Assembly: GCF_008830225.1 (NCBI RefSeq)
Contig: NZ_WAIE01000001.1
Coordinates: 930,001 to 994,000, forward strand
Direction of reading: 5' to 3'
Length of the DNA stretch: 64,000 nucleotides
Source: Pseudodesulfovibrio senegalensis
GTDB lineage: Bacteria; Desulfobacterota; Desulfovibrionia; Desulfovibrionales; Desulfovibrionaceae
Positions 1-9,555 of the stretch are shown here, one piece after another. Position 1 is the stretch's first letter. Every line of letters begins with the position of its first letter. Under the pieces are notes generated by a model, which saw only the letters and a program-made list of their open reading frames with translations, searched no databases and was not told the DNA's origin. The translations under genes were made by a program, and so were the position numbers.

Positions 1-1
1 G

Positions 2-160
2 TACTCCCTGTATAATCCCGAGCTGGCCACGTTCGAGGAAGATTACGTTTACGATCAGGCGGATGCCGCCGGTTTCATCAAGCTCGTGGGGCTGCGTCTC
101 AAGGGACGCATGCAGCAGAGCAAGTGGGGCGGCAAGGAATCCGACGAGGCATGCGAGTAA
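2..160 (+). CDS. argG: argininosuccinate synthase, C-terminal end (partial)
   Basis: The reading frame enters from the left edge and stops at 158-160. The 52 visible residues match the C-terminus of argininosuccinate synthase ([17 protein letters not shown], then [18 protein letters not shown]), which condenses citrulline and aspartate in arginine synthesis. The start and the ATP-binding domain lie outside the window. argH starts three bases after its stop, so the two last steps of arginine synthesis are almost certainly co-transcribed. Confidence 0.9.
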   Translation, partial: YSLYNPELATFEEDYVYDQADAAGFIKLVGLRLKGRMQQSKWGGKESDEACE

Positions 161-163
161 CCC

Positions 164-1546
164 ATGGCTGAAAAGAAAATGTGGGGCGGTCGGTTCGCGG
201 AGCGGACCGCCGCCACCATGGAAGCATATTCGGAATCGGTTTCCTATGACCACCGCCTGTACCGCGAGGACATCCGCGGCTCGCAGGCCCATGCCCGCAT
301 GCTGGCCGCGCAGGGCTTTCTGACCGACGACGAGGCTGTAAAAATCGTGCAGGGACTGGACGCGGTGCGCGAAGAGATCGATGCCGGAAATTTCGAGTGG
401 AAGGTCGAATTCGAAGACGTGCACATGAATGTGGAATCGCGTCTGACCGAACTGATAGGCCCGCTCGGCGGCAAGCTGCATACGGCCAGAAGCCGCAACG
501 ATCAGGTGGCGCTGGACTTCCGGCTGCACGTGGCCGCACGCCTTGAACAGTGGGATGAGCTTCTCCATGCCGTTGTGGCCGCGTTTCATGCGCAGGCCGA
601 GGACCATGTGGAGACCCTGCTGCCCGGGTGCACGCATTTTCAGCCCGCACAGCCCGTGAGCCTTGCGCACCATCTGTTGGCATACTGCCAGATGTTCATG
701 CGCGATGCCGCCCGCGTGCGGGACTGCCTTGGCCGCGTCCGCGTTTCTCCGCTGGGAGCGGCCGCATTGGCCGGGACCACGCATCCGATCAATCCCGAGG
801 CCGTGCGCAGCGACCTTGGGCTGGACCATGTCTTTGCCAACAGCATGGACGCGGTCTCGGATCGTGATTTCGTGCTGGAAGCATTGTTCTGCTCCAGCAT
901 GATCATGGCGCACCTGTCCCGCTTCTGCGAGGAGATCATCATCTGGGCCAACCCCAATTTCGGTTTCGTGAAGTTGCCGGACGCCTATTCCACGGGCTCG
1001 TCCATCATGCCTCAGAAAAAGAATCCCGACGCCTGCGAGATCATGCGTGGCAAGACCGGGCGCGTGTACGGCTCGCTCATGTCCATGCTGACCGTGATCA
1101 AGGGATTGCCCATGACCTACAACCGCGATTTGCAGGAAGACAAGGAACCGTTTTTCGATGCGGACAAAACCGTGCGCATGTCGCTGGAGGTCATGGCGGG
1201 CATGCTGCCCGGACTGACCTTTGTTCCCGAGACCATGGCCGCCACCATGCGCAAGGGTTTTTTGAACGCCACGGAGTTGGCCGACTACTTGGCCGCGAAG
1301 GGCGTTCCCTTCCGCGAGGCGCACCACATCACCGGCGCGGCCGTGGCTTTGGCAGAAGAGCAGGGCAAGGGATTGGAAGACCTCTCGCTGTCAGACTTAC
1401 AGAAATTCAGCCCGGAAATCGGGGATGATGTTTTTGACATCCTTTCGTACGAGGCCGCAGTGCGCAGGAGGACTTCTCCCGGAGGAACCGGTCCGGGATC
1501 AGTCAACGCGCAGCTGACAGCTGTCCGGCAATGGCTCGCGGACTAG
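164..1546 (+). CDS. argH: argininosuccinate lyase
   Basis: This 460-residue protein has the normal length and the fumarase/aspartase superfamily signature [12 protein letters not shown] near residue 280, whose serine is the catalytic acid-base residue. The TARSRNDQ motif near residue 107 is also typical of ArgH. It splits argininosuccinate into arginine and fumarate in the cytoplasm, the last step of arginine synthesis. The ATG at 164 follows the argG stop by three bases, indicating an argGH operon. No terminator is evident after it. Confidence 0.98.
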   Translation: MAEKKMWGGRFAERTAATMEAYSESVSYDHRLYREDIRGSQAHARMLAAQGFLTDDEAVKIVQGLDAVREEIDAGNFEWKVEFEDVHMNVESRLTELIGPLGGKLHTARSRNDQVALDFRLHVAARLEQWDELLHAVVAAFHAQAEDHVETLLPGCTHFQPAQPVSLAHHLLAYCQMFMRDAARVRDCLGRVRVSPLGAAALAGTTHPINPEAVRSDLGLDHVFANSMDAVSDRDFVLEALFCSSMIMAHLSRFCEEIIIWANPNFGFVKLPDAYSTGSSIMPQKKNPDACEIMRGKTGRVYGSLMSMLTVIKGLPMTYNRDLQEDKEPFFDADKTVRMSLEVMAGMLPGLTFVPETMAATMRKGFLNATELADYLAAKGVPFREAHHITGAAVALAEEQGKGLEDLSLSDLQKFSPEIGDDVFDILSYEAAVRRRTSPGGTGPGSVNAQLTAVRQWLAD

Positions 1547-1975
1547 CGGAGACAGCGATGAAGCATTGCCGTGATTGTATGTCCGGAATGCAGATATTGC
1601 CGTATCATGATGTGGAGCATTTGGCCTGAGCCAGACCAAGGGCTTTACGACCAGAAATGCATTCTCCACATGGAACTGAAGAGAATCAAGGTGACGTGTG
1701 AAAAGGGGCATCTTCTTTTGGAAAAAGGACAAAAACTTTTTCATCCAGTCGGTGTTGGGATTTGAGCGCGTCGTATTGTCTTGTGGCTCTGCGTTTTTTT
1801 GGATATCTGGATTGAATGGAACCGCCAAGAGACGTTTTTTCATATGAATTCTCTTGCCATTTTCTGAACAGGCCTTAGTTTTTGAAATGTCTTTGATTGT
1901 TTGTCCGCAGATCCATGGGCCCCTTTTTCCGGCTCTGGGCCAAGGCGGGCCACACATAGTTGCAAGGAGTCTTTC
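1547..1975. other. intergenic region between argH and ftsH
   Basis: These 429 bases hold no convincing gene. A 64-codon frame at 1571-1765 has no good ribosome site and no recognisable product. The stretch is more AT-rich than the genes around it and presumably holds the ftsH promoter, but I could not find a -35/-10 pair or heat-shock promoter good enough to annotate. The only clear signal is the ribosome binding site AAGGAG at 1964-1969, just before the ftsH start. Confidence 0.6.
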
Positions 1976-3973
1976 TTGAACAATTTTTCCAAGAATCTGA
2001 TTATCTGGGCGACCATCTCGCTTTTGATGGTCGTTCTCTTCAATCTGTTCAATCAACCTCCGGCCCCTCAGACGCAGTATTCCTACAGCGAATTTCTCGC
2101 GCGCGTCGAGAGCGGCGAAATCATGTCCGTAAAGATTCAGGACAGCACCATCAACGGCGTCACCTCGGACAATCGAAGGTTCCAGACCTTTGCCCCGGAT
2201 GATCCCAAGCTGGTGGATACACTGATTCAGAAGGGCGTGGAGGTTTCCGCAGAGCCGCCGGAAGAGGCACCATGGTACATGACCCTGCTTATGAGCTGGT
2301 TCCCCATGCTGCTGCTCATCGGCGTCTGGATTTTCTTCATGCGCCAGATGCAGGGTGGTGGCGGAGGACGTGGTGCCATGTCGTTCGGTCGTTCTCGGGC
2401 GCGTCTCATCAACGAGGAAACCGCCAAGGTCACGTTTCAGGATGTGGCCGGTGTTGACGAAGCCAAGGAAGAGCTTTCCGAGGTCGTTGATTTCCTGCGC
2501 GAACCGAGAAGGTTTACCCGCCTGGGCGGCCGGATTCCCAAGGGCGTTCTGCTCGTGGGCCCTCCGGGCACGGGTAAAACCCTGCTTGCCCGGGCCGTTG
2601 CCGGTGAGGCTGGCGTTCCGTTCTTTTCCATTTCCGGTTCGGATTTCGTGGAAATGTTCGTGGGCGTCGGTGCATCCCGTGTACGCGATCTGTTTTCCCA
2701 GGGTAAGAAAAACGCGCCCTGCCTTATCTTCATCGATGAGATCGATGCGGTGGGTCGTCAGCGCGGTGCCGGACTCGGCGGTGGGCATGACGAGCGCGAA
2801 CAGACTCTGAACCAGCTTTTGGTTGAAATGGACGGGTTCGAGTCCAACGAGGGCGTAATCCTTGTTGCGGCCACCAACCGGCCTGACGTGCTTGACCCGG
2901 CCCTGTTGCGTCCCGGACGTTTTGACAGGCAGGTGGTGGTTCCCACCCCGGACCTGCGCGGCCGTGAACGCATCCTCAAGGTACACTCCCGCCGCACGCC
3001 GTTGGCTCCCGAGGTCGATTTGGCCACTATTGCCCGCGGCACTCCCGGCTTTTCCGGTGCGGATCTCGAAAACCTCGTGAACGAGGCTGCCCTGCACGCC
3101 GCCAAGAAGAATCAGGACCGCGTGCTGATGGCCGATTTCGAGGAAGCCAAGGACAAGGTCCTCATGGGCAAGGAGCGCAGAAGCGTAATCATGTCCGACG
3201 AAGAAAAGAAGACCACGGCATATCATGAAGCCGGTCACGCCCTCGTGGCCAAGTTGTTGCCCGGCACTGATCCTGTGCACAAGGTTTCCATCATTCCGCG
3301 CGGCATGGCTCTTGGCGTGACTATGCAATTGCCGGTGGATGATCGCCACGGGTACTCAAAGGATTATCTGGAAAATCAGATAGCCATGCTGCTTGGCGGA
3401 CGCCTGGCCGAGGAAATCGTCCTTGATCAGAAAACCACCGGGGCCAGTAACGATATTGAACGCGCATCCCAGATGGCTCGAAAGATGGTCTGCCAATGGG
3501 GTATGAGTGATGCCTTGGGGCCGCTTTCCTTTGGGGATAATCAGGAACAGGTTTTCCTTGGCAAGGAGTTGATCCACAGCAAGGATTACAGCGAAGACAC
3601 GGCCCGCATGATCGACGATGAGGTCCGCCGCATCGTGGATGAAGGATATGAGAAGGCCAAGAAGCTGCTCAAGGATAACAGCGAGATGCTTGAGGCCATA
3701 GCGCAGGCATTGCTTGACCGGGAGACCATTTCCGGTGCCGATATCGATTTGATCATGGATGGCAAGGAATTGCCGCCTGTTCCCGAGGTTTCCGGAAACG
3801 GAAACAACGGAAAGGACGGTTCCGATGATCAGTCCGGTTCCGACGAAGGGAGCGGATACGTTCCCAAGAGTGAAGCCGGTCCTGCAGCCTATGGCCCGGA
3901 TGGAACACCTGTTGAGGACGCAGAAGGAGAGGATGATTTCATCCTTGAAGACGACGACAAGAAGATTCAGTAG
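1976..3973 (+). CDS. ftsH: ATP-dependent zinc metalloprotease FtsH
   Basis: This is a membrane-anchored AAA+ protease that degrades misfolded membrane proteins and regulatory substrates. It has 665 residues: a membrane segment near residues 8-28, a periplasmic domain, a second membrane segment near 105-125, Walker A GPPGTGKT at about 195-202, Walker B LIFIDEID, and the zinc motif HEAGH at about 417-421. The C-terminal tail of about 60 residues is Gly/Ser/Asp/Glu-rich and probably disordered. The start is TTG 1976, chosen because AAGGAG lies six bases upstream and the product then begins [11 protein letters not shown] as FtsH proteins do. An in-frame upstream ATG at 1901 would add 25 unrelated residues. 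Confidence 0.97.
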   Translation: MNNFSKNLIIWATISLLMVVLFNLFNQPPAPQTQYSYSEFLARVESGEIMSVKIQDSTINGVTSDNRRFQTFAPDDPKLVDTLIQKGVEVSAEPPEEAPWYMTLLMSWFPMLLLIGVWIFFMRQMQGGGGGRGAMSFGRSRARLINEETAKVTFQDVAGVDEAKEELSEVVDFLREPRRFTRLGGRIPKGVLLVGPPGTGKTLLARAVAGEAGVPFFSISGSDFVEMFVGVGASRVRDLFSQGKKNAPCLIFIDEIDAVGRQRGAGLGGGHDEREQTLNQLLVEMDGFESNEGVILVAATNRPDVLDPALLRPGRFDRQVVVPTPDLRGRERILKVHSRRTPLAPEVDLATIARGTPGFSGADLENLVNEAALHAAKKNQDRVLMADFEEAKDKVLMGKERRSVIMSDEEKKTTAYHEAGHALVAKLLPGTDPVHKVSIIPRGMALGVTMQLPVDDRHGYSKDYLENQIAMLLGGRLAEEIVLDQKTTGASNDIERASQMARKMVCQWGMSDALGPLSFGDNQEQVFLGKELIHSKDYSEDTARMIDDEVRRIVDEGYEKAKKLLKDNSEMLEAIAQALLDRETISGADIDLIMDGKELPPVPEVSGNGNNGKDGSDDQSGSDEGSGYVPKSEAGPAAYGPDGTPVEDAEGEDDFILEDDDKKIQ

Positions 3974-3995
3974 CCATCGGAGAATATTATCGATC

Positions 3996-4859
3996 ATGGC
4001 TGACATTACTTGGAAATTGAACGGGGGCAGGGCGTTAGGGCCTGCCCCCTTTTTTATTGCCGGAATAGTCAATGTGACCCCCGACTCCTTTTACGATGGT
4101 GGACTCCATGCGTCCGCCGGGTCGGCAGTTGAGCACGCTGTCAGGTTGGCCGCTCAGGGCGCGGATATTCTGGACATCGGCGGAGAAAGCACCCGGCCTT
4201 ATGCCGATCCCGTTTCGCTTGAGCAGGAGATGGAGCGGGTGGTCCCGGTGGTGCGGGAGCTTTCCCAAATGCAGATGCGCGGTCCGGACGGGGAGGATGT
4301 GTGGCCGTTGATATCCGTGGATACCTACAAGGCCGGGGTTGCCGCTGCTGCCTTGGAGGCCGGTGCCGAAATCATCAATGATGTTTCGGCTTGCGCCTTT
4401 GATCCGCAGTTGGTGGACGTTTTGGGGCAGTACAAACCCGGCTATGTGCTCATGCACAGTCTCGGGCGTCCCGAAACCATGCAGGACGAGCCTCATTATG
4501 ATGACGTGGTTGATTCCATCATGCTGTTTTTCGAGCAGAAGCTGAACGTGCTCCAGAAAGCGGGATTGCCTGCCGAACGGGTCGTGCTGGACCCGGGCAT
4601 CGGCTTCGGCAAGACGCTTGAACACAATTTTCAGATATTGCGAAATATCGAACGTTTCATGGATTTCGGGCTTCCCGTGTACATGGGGTTGTCCAACAAG
4701 TCGCTTTGGCAGGGGCTGCTCGGCCTCGGGCCGGAAGACCGGTGCAACGCTACGCAGGTCGCCACGGCTCTGCTTGCCGCGCGTGGTGTGGCTATTCATC
4801 GCGTCCATGAGGTTGCGTTGACCCGTCAATCATTGACCATCGTAAGGGAAATGGCTTAA
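3996..4859 (+). CDS. folP: dihydropteroate synthase
   Basis: This enzyme joins p-aminobenzoate to the pterin pyrophosphate in folate synthesis. The 287-residue TIM-barrel protein carries both family signatures, GIVNVTPDSFYDGG near residue 24 and DIGGESTRP near residue 61. The barrel strands DPGIGFGK and NDVSA are also seen. The ATG at 3996 is chosen because the longer frame from 3759 runs through the ftsH tail. ftsH-folP-cdaA is a tight co-directional run with gaps of 10-22 bases, so it is probably one transcript. Confidence 0.96.
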   Translation: MADITWKLNGGRALGPAPFFIAGIVNVTPDSFYDGGLHASAGSAVEHAVRLAAQGADILDIGGESTRPYADPVSLEQEMERVVPVVRELSQMQMRGPDGEDVWPLISVDTYKAGVAAAALEAGAEIINDVSACAFDPQLVDVLGQYKPGYVLMHSLGRPETMQDEPHYDDVVDSIMLFFEQKLNVLQKAGLPAERVVLDPGIGFGKTLEHNFQILRNIERFMDFGLPVYMGLSNKSLWQGLLGLGPEDRCNATQVATALLAARGVAIHRVHEVALTRQSLTIVREMA

Positions 4860-4869
4860 ATCAAAACAG

Positions 4870-5622
4870 ATGTTGGATATCTTCGGAATACAGATCAACT
4901 GGCAGGTTTTGCTGGATGTCGGCCTTGTCGCACTGATTTACTATTATTTGATAGTGATGGTGCGCGATACTCGTGCCGTGGCCGTGATTTATGGCCTCAT
5001 GCTGGTGCTTGTCGTCTATTTTGTGTCCGGTTACCTGAACCTGTTCACGCTGCATACGCTGCTGAGTGAATTTCTTGATTCAATCTTTCTGGTCATAATC
5101 ATTCTTTTCCAGCGGGACATTCGCAAGGCATTGGCCCAAGTGGGCACCGGGCGGATATGGAGCCGGGCGCAAAAAGTCGAGACCAAGGCTCTCGAGCAGT
5201 TGGTGCAGGCCGTTATTTCCATGTCCCGCACCAAGACCGGCGCGTTGATAGTGATAGAAAAAAGTGTGCCTCTGGGAGATATCATCGAACGGGGCGTGGA
5301 AGTGGACGGCGTCCTTTCCAAGGAACTGCTGGAAACCATATTCTTTGAAGACACCCCCCTTCACGATGCTGCGGTGATCATTCGGAACAACCGCGTTGCC
5401 GCGGCTTCGTGCGTTTTGCCCCTGTCTTCCAAGTTGCGGGGCGAAACCAAGTTCGGAACCCGGCACAGGGCTGCACTGGGCATCAGTGAAGGTACTGATG
5501 CTGTCACCGTGGTGATTTCCGAAGAGCGGGGCGATATTTCCTTGGCCATTGACGGCCGCCTGACCACAAATCTCGGCGAAGCCCGACTGCGTCGGTTGCT
5601 GCAAAAAGCGCTGGAGCACTGA
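4870..5622 (+). CDS. cdaA: diadenylate cyclase CdaA (DacA/YbbP type)
   Basis: This membrane enzyme makes cyclic di-AMP from two ATP. The 250 residues comprise about three N-terminal membrane segments (to about residue 80) and a DAC domain. The RHR motif is intact at residues 198-200. The usual DGA motif of the active site reads D166-A167-A168, so glycine is replaced by alanine. The neighbours cdaR and glmM are the classical partners of CdaA in Gram-positive bacteria, which makes the identification firm. Activity with the DAA variant is likely but not proven by the sequence. Confidence 0.93.
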   Translation: MLDIFGIQINWQVLLDVGLVALIYYYLIVMVRDTRAVAVIYGLMLVLVVYFVSGYLNLFTLHTLLSEFLDSIFLVIIILFQRDIRKALAQVGTGRIWSRAQKVETKALEQLVQAVISMSRTKTGALIVIEKSVPLGDIIERGVEVDGVLSKELLETIFFEDTPLHDAAVIIRNNRVAAASCVLPLSSKLRGETKFGTRHRAALGISEGTDAVTVVISEERGDISLAIDGRLTTNLGEARLRRLLQKALEH

Positions 5623-5625
5623 GAA

Positions 5626-6525
5626 ATGAAAAGTAACTGGGTTTACGCCGTCCTCGCCATTCTCCTTTCCGTTTTTTCCTGGTTTCTGGTGACGGGCCGG
5701 GAAAAGGTTGAGGTTCTTGCGGACATGTCTCTGGTCATGACCAATCCTCCCGAGGGGCTCATTATTGAAAGCGGCCTTCCCGACCATATCAAGGTGCGTG
5801 TGCGCGGCCCCAAGGGGCTGGTGCGTTCGCTGGTGGAAAAAACCCTGACGTATCCTCTGGACATCAGCAATCTTGAGGTTGGCGAGAGCGTGGTTGATAT
5901 TCGCGAGGACCGTGTGCCGCTCTCTGCCGCCTTCGATATCGTGGAGATCAAGCCCAACCGCCTTGTGCTCAAGGTGGACCGCATGGCTTCCAAGGATATT
6001 CGTGTGGAGGCGGGGTGGAAGGGTACGATTAATCCCGATTATGAACTGAGCCGGGCGGAAGTGGAGCCGGACATGGTGGAGCTCAGGGGCCCTGAAACCG
6101 TGTTGCGCAAGATATCCTTCAACAAGGTGATCGTGCGCGAAGATTTTTCCGAAGAGGTCCCCTCCCTGTGGGAACGGGAAGTAGCCTTGGATTTGCCGGC
6201 GTCGGTGGAGGCATCACCCGGTCAGGTCAAGGCGATTCTGCATTTTTCCCCCAAGATGCGGCAGATATGGGTCAAGATTCCCTTGACCGTGCAAAGCCCC
6301 GAAGGTATCCGCGTCAAGCCGCGTCAGGACTATGTGCGGCTTTTGCTGGAAGGCCCCGTGTACCTTTTCCGCGATCGTCAGTTCCGAAACGACGTTGCCG
6401 CGGTTATCAAGGTTGGGGAGGATGCCCGGGCTGGAAAATATGAAATGGGGTACACCGTATTGCTTCCAGATGATTGTCGGCTGGAAAGAAAGAATCCCGA
6501 GACGATAAGTCTTACAATACGATAG
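5626..6525 (+). CDS. cdaR: CdaR/YbbR-domain regulator of CdaA
   Basis: This 299-residue protein has one N-terminal membrane anchor (about residues 5-23) and repeated YbbR beta-domains outside the membrane, visible as recurring patterns such as [13 protein letters not shown] and [13 protein letters not shown]. YbbR proteins bind CdaA and modulate its activity. The ATG at 5626 lies three bases after the cdaA stop, so translation is probably coupled. No catalytic residues are expected. Confidence 0.88.
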   Translation: MKSNWVYAVLAILLSVFSWFLVTGREKVEVLADMSLVMTNPPEGLIIESGLPDHIKVRVRGPKGLVRSLVEKTLTYPLDISNLEVGESVVDIREDRVPLSAAFDIVEIKPNRLVLKVDRMASKDIRVEAGWKGTINPDYELSRAEVEPDMVELRGPETVLRKISFNKVIVREDFSEEVPSLWEREVALDLPASVEASPGQVKAILHFSPKMRQIWVKIPLTVQSPEGIRVKPRQDYVRLLLEGPVYLFRDRQFRNDVAAVIKVGEDARAGKYEMGYTVLLPDDCRLERKNPETISLTIR

Positions 6526-6559
6526 GAGCGCTTTTCGCGTCCTGCCGGAGTATACGAGA

Positions 6560-7912
6560 ATGAATCAGCGATTGTTCGGAACCGACGGCCTGCGCGGCCA
6601 GGTCAATATATTCCCAATGACTCCCGAGGTGGCCTTGCGACTTGGTCTGGCGGCTGGCCAGTATTTTCGCAATGGCAAGAAACGGCACAGGGTGGTTATC
6701 GGCAAGGATACACGCTTGTCGGGCTATGTGTTTGAAACCGCACTTACCTCCGGTTTTTGTGCCAACGGAATGGATGTTTTTCTTGTCGGCCCCATGCCGA
6801 CTCCCGCCATTTCCTTTCTGACCCGCAATATGCGGGCAGATTTGGGTGTGGTTATTTCCGCGTCGCACAACCCGTTTATGGACAACGGCATCAAGTTTTT
6901 CGACCGTGACGGCTTCAAGCTACCTGATGAAGTCGAGGACGAGATCGCCGAGTTGGTCATGTCGGGCAAGTCCGATTGGGACTATCCCCAACCGGAAAGT
7001 ATCGGCCGCACTTATCGTATCAATGACGCTCGTGGCCGTTACATTGTTTATCTGAAAAGCAGTTTTTCCAACCACCTGACTTTGGACGGCATGAAGATCG
7101 TGCTCGATTGCGCCAACGGCGCTGCGTACGGCGTTGCTCCGGATGTGCTGGAAGAGCTTGGCGCGACCGTTGTCCGTGTTGGTGTGGAACCGAACGGCAT
7201 CAACATCAATCGACAGTGCGGTTCCATGTATCCGGAAGTCGTCTCGCGTACCGTCGTGGAAACCGGCGCGGATATCGGGCTTGCTCTGGATGGAGATGCC
7301 GACAGGCTTATTGTTTGCGATGAAAAAGGCAGGGTGCTTGACGGCGATCAGATCATGGCCATCAGCGCTCTTGAAATGATGGAACAGGACAGGCTGCCCG
7401 GTGGTATGCTGGTGGCCACAGTCATGAGCAACATGGCTCTTGAGCTTTTCATGCGTGAAAAGGGCGGTTCACTTCTGCGCACTCCCGTGGGCGATCGCTA
7501 TGTGGTGGAAGCCATGCGGCGCGAAGGAGCCATGTTGGGCGGTGAACAGTCCGGCCATCTTGTTTTCATGGAACAGAGTACCACCGGGGACGGTATGCTT
7601 GCGGCACTGCAATTATTGCGTATAATGTGCGAAAAACAGCAGCCCTTGTCGGAACTTGCCCACTTGCTGCAACCGTTTCCGCAGGTTTTGAAGAACGTGC
7701 ATGTCGAACGGAAGATTCCTTTTGAAGAGGCCCCCAAGGTCGTGGAGGCCGTCAGCAGGGTGGAGCGAGAGCTTGAAGGCAAGGGGCGTGTGCTTTTGCG
7801 TTATTCCGGAACCGAAGCTGTTGCCCGGGTTATGGTGGAAGGCCCGAATCAGGACAAGGTAGAGCAGTACACCGATGACCTTGTTGCTGTTTTGGAAAAA
7901 TATCTTCGCTAA
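6560..7912 (+). CDS. glmM: phosphoglucosamine mutase
   Basis: GlmM converts glucosamine-6-phosphate to glucosamine-1-phosphate for peptidoglycan and LPS precursors. The 450-residue protein has the phosphoserine loop ISASHNP with the catalytic serine at S102, the metal-binding loop LDGDADRL near residue 243, and the sugar-binding GGEQSGH near residue 328. The C-terminal phosphate-binding loop [15 protein letters not shown] is present. The start [13 protein letters not shown] is standard. In Firmicutes GlmM can bind and inhibit CdaA, and the cdaA-cdaR-glmM order here suggests the same coupling. Confidence 0.97.
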   Translation: MNQRLFGTDGLRGQVNIFPMTPEVALRLGLAAGQYFRNGKKRHRVVIGKDTRLSGYVFETALTSGFCANGMDVFLVGPMPTPAISFLTRNMRADLGVVISASHNPFMDNGIKFFDRDGFKLPDEVEDEIAELVMSGKSDWDYPQPESIGRTYRINDARGRYIVYLKSSFSNHLTLDGMKIVLDCANGAAYGVAPDVLEELGATVVRVGVEPNGININRQCGSMYPEVVSRTVVETGADIGLALDGDADRLIVCDEKGRVLDGDQIMAISALEMMEQDRLPGGMLVATVMSNMALELFMREKGGSLLRTPVGDRYVVEAMRREGAMLGGEQSGHLVFMEQSTTGDGMLAALQLLRIMCEKQQPLSELAHLLQPFPQVLKNVHVERKIPFEEAPKVVEAVSRVERELEGKGRVLLRYSGTEAVARVMVEGPNQDKVEQYTDDLVAVLEKYLR

Positions 7913-7939
7913 TTTGCATACTGTTTCAAGGAGTCGTTC

Positions 7940-8815
7940 ATGAAGATTCGCAAGGCGGTCATTCCCGTGGCGGGATGGGGTACCCGTTCCCTTCCTGCAA
8001 CCAAGAACATTCCCAAGGAAATGCTGCCCATCTACAAGAAACCCATTGTGCAGTATATTGTCGAGGAAGCCATTGAAGCCGGGCTGACAGATGTGGTTTT
8101 CGTGACCAACCAGAACAAGAAAATTATCGAAGATCATTTCGATCGCAACTTTCTGCTCGAGCAACTGCTTGAACGCGCCGGCAAGAAGGAATTGCTTGAA
8201 GAGGTTCGCCGGGTTTCCGACATGGTGAACATCATTTCCGTTCGTCAGAAGGAACAGTTGGGGCTGGGGCATGCCGTGCTGTGTGCTGACGAGGTCTGCA
8301 AGAATGAACCCTTTGCCGTCATGCTTGGCGATGATCTCATGTTCGGCCTGAATGCCGGCATCAGCGAATTGCTGGAGGCCGCCCGTTCCGAGGGCAAGGC
8401 CGTTGTGGGCGTTATTGAAGTTCCCGAGGACAAGGTCAATCGCTACGGCATTATACAGGGCGAAGAGTTTGCTCCGAACATGTATCGGGTTAATCGTCTG
8501 GTGGAAAAACCCTCACCTGAAGAGGCTCCTTCCAACCTTGCCATTACCGGGCGTTACGTGCTCCTGCCCGAAATATTCGACATTCTGGAAAATCAGGAAG
8601 CCGGCGTGGGCGGAGAGATTCAGTTGACTGACGCCCTGCAGGGACTTGCCGATCAGGACAAGCTCATAGCCGTACGCCTTCAAGGCCAGCGGTTTGATGC
8701 CGGGGACTGGGTCGAATATTTGACTGCCAACATCTATTTTGCCCTGCATGATGAAGAGCTGCATGATGATCTGGTCAAACGTCTCATGGAGTTGCTTCCG
8801 TGCACAGATATATAG
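7940..8815 (+). CDS. galU: UTP-glucose-1-phosphate uridylyltransferase
   Basis: GalU makes UDP-glucose for LPS, exopolysaccharide and glycogen-type pathways. The 291-residue nucleotidyltransferase begins with the family loop GWGTRSLPATKNIPKEMLPI (usually G-L-G-T-R-F) and has KKPIVQYIVEEA and VEKPSPEEAPSNLAITGRY typical of GalU. AAGGAG lies seven bases before the ATG at 7940. Its last 16 bases overlap the start of the next gene. It follows glmM by 27 bases, forming a sugar-nucleotide block. Confidence 0.95.
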   Translation: MKIRKAVIPVAGWGTRSLPATKNIPKEMLPIYKKPIVQYIVEEAIEAGLTDVVFVTNQNKKIIEDHFDRNFLLEQLLERAGKKELLEEVRRVSDMVNIISVRQKEQLGLGHAVLCADEVCKNEPFAVMLGDDLMFGLNAGISELLEAARSEGKAVVGVIEVPEDKVNRYGIIQGEEFAPNMYRVNRLVEKPSPEEAPSNLAITGRYVLLPEIFDILENQEAGVGGEIQLTDALQGLADQDKLIAVRLQGQRFDAGDWVEYLTANIYFALHDEELHDDLVKRLMELLPCTDI

Positions 8816-9552
8816 CAGTCCTTTTGGGGACGGTTTTCCTGTTGCTTTTGCATGCTCAGGCTTATGCCTTTGCGCCGGGGGAGCAGGAACTGGCAGACAA
8901 GTATCGCCGGAGTTACGGCGGACTGAGGTCGTGGACTGCTGAAATCCGGTTTGCGGATGAACCGGGAACGCTGTTGCGTATTGAATGGGCGTCCGGCAAA
9001 TGGCGTCAGACATGGACTGATGTTTCGGGTATCGGTTGTGAGGCTGTGGGCATTGGGTGCCGGATTTTGGCTTCCTGTCCTGAACAGGATTTTCCTCTTC
9101 CCGTGCTATTGCCCTGGAGTCCGTTGCGTCCTCTGGAAATGTGGCGCGGCATGGGGCTTGATTTGAACAAGGCCGAGTTCAGGTTCAGCGGCGATTCTCC
9201 CAGCATCTTGTTTTCCAGCAACGCTACTTCCGCACTCATGAGTTTCAATAACGAGAGCCTTGCTCCGCTTGAGGCCAGATATCCTGTTGCGGACGGCGAT
9301 CTCGTGTTCACGTATGGCGATTATCAGACGGTGAAGGGCTTTGCATTGCCTCAATCGGGTCGTGTGGACGCCCCTGATGGCGTCTCCATGAAATATTCTG
9401 TGAATTGGACCGCCATTAACGCAAGCGTTGTCCCATCCCTTTTCGACCGGGATGATTTTGTTGCTGCCCATGCCGGGAAAAGCTGTGTTTTCAGCTCCGC
9501 AGTGTTCGGTTCCTTGGGGGCAATTTTTCATTCCCTGCCTGTGGCACACTGA
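8800..9552 (+). CDS. secreted LolA-like protein, function unknown
   Basis: This 250-residue protein begins with a clear signal peptide (hydrophobic core LLGTVFLLLLHAQAYA, cleavage likely after AYA near residue 23), so it is periplasmic. The C-terminal half has the beta-strand rhythm of LolA-type lipoprotein-sorting proteins, for example FTYGDYQTVKGFALPQSGRV followed by a strand ending in a Leu-Phe pair. The match is by pattern only. The start is GTG 8800, inside the end of galU, so translation is probably coupled. A role in lipoprotein or lipid handling is possible. Confidence 0.6.
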   Translation: MHRYIAVLLGTVFLLLLHAQAYAFAPGEQELADKYRRSYGGLRSWTAEIRFADEPGTLLRIEWASGKWRQTWTDVSGIGCEAVGIGCRILASCPEQDFPLPVLLPWSPLRPLEMWRGMGLDLNKAEFRFSGDSPSILFSSNATSALMSFNNESLAPLEARYPVADGDLVFTYGDYQTVKGFALPQSGRVDAPDGVSMKYSVNWTAINASVVPSLFDRDDFVAAHAGKSCVFSSAVFGSLGAIFHSLPVAH

Positions 9553-9555
9553 ATC

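Noticed and set aside
1571-1765. 64-codon frame in the argH-ftsH gap with a CPEC motif
   Set aside because: No ribosome site, no second zinc pair at proper spacing, no recognisable family.
1499-3349. 616-codon open frame on the minus strand opposite ftsH
   Set aside because: It is the mirror of a clear FtsH coding region; the translation has no domain and no ribosome site.
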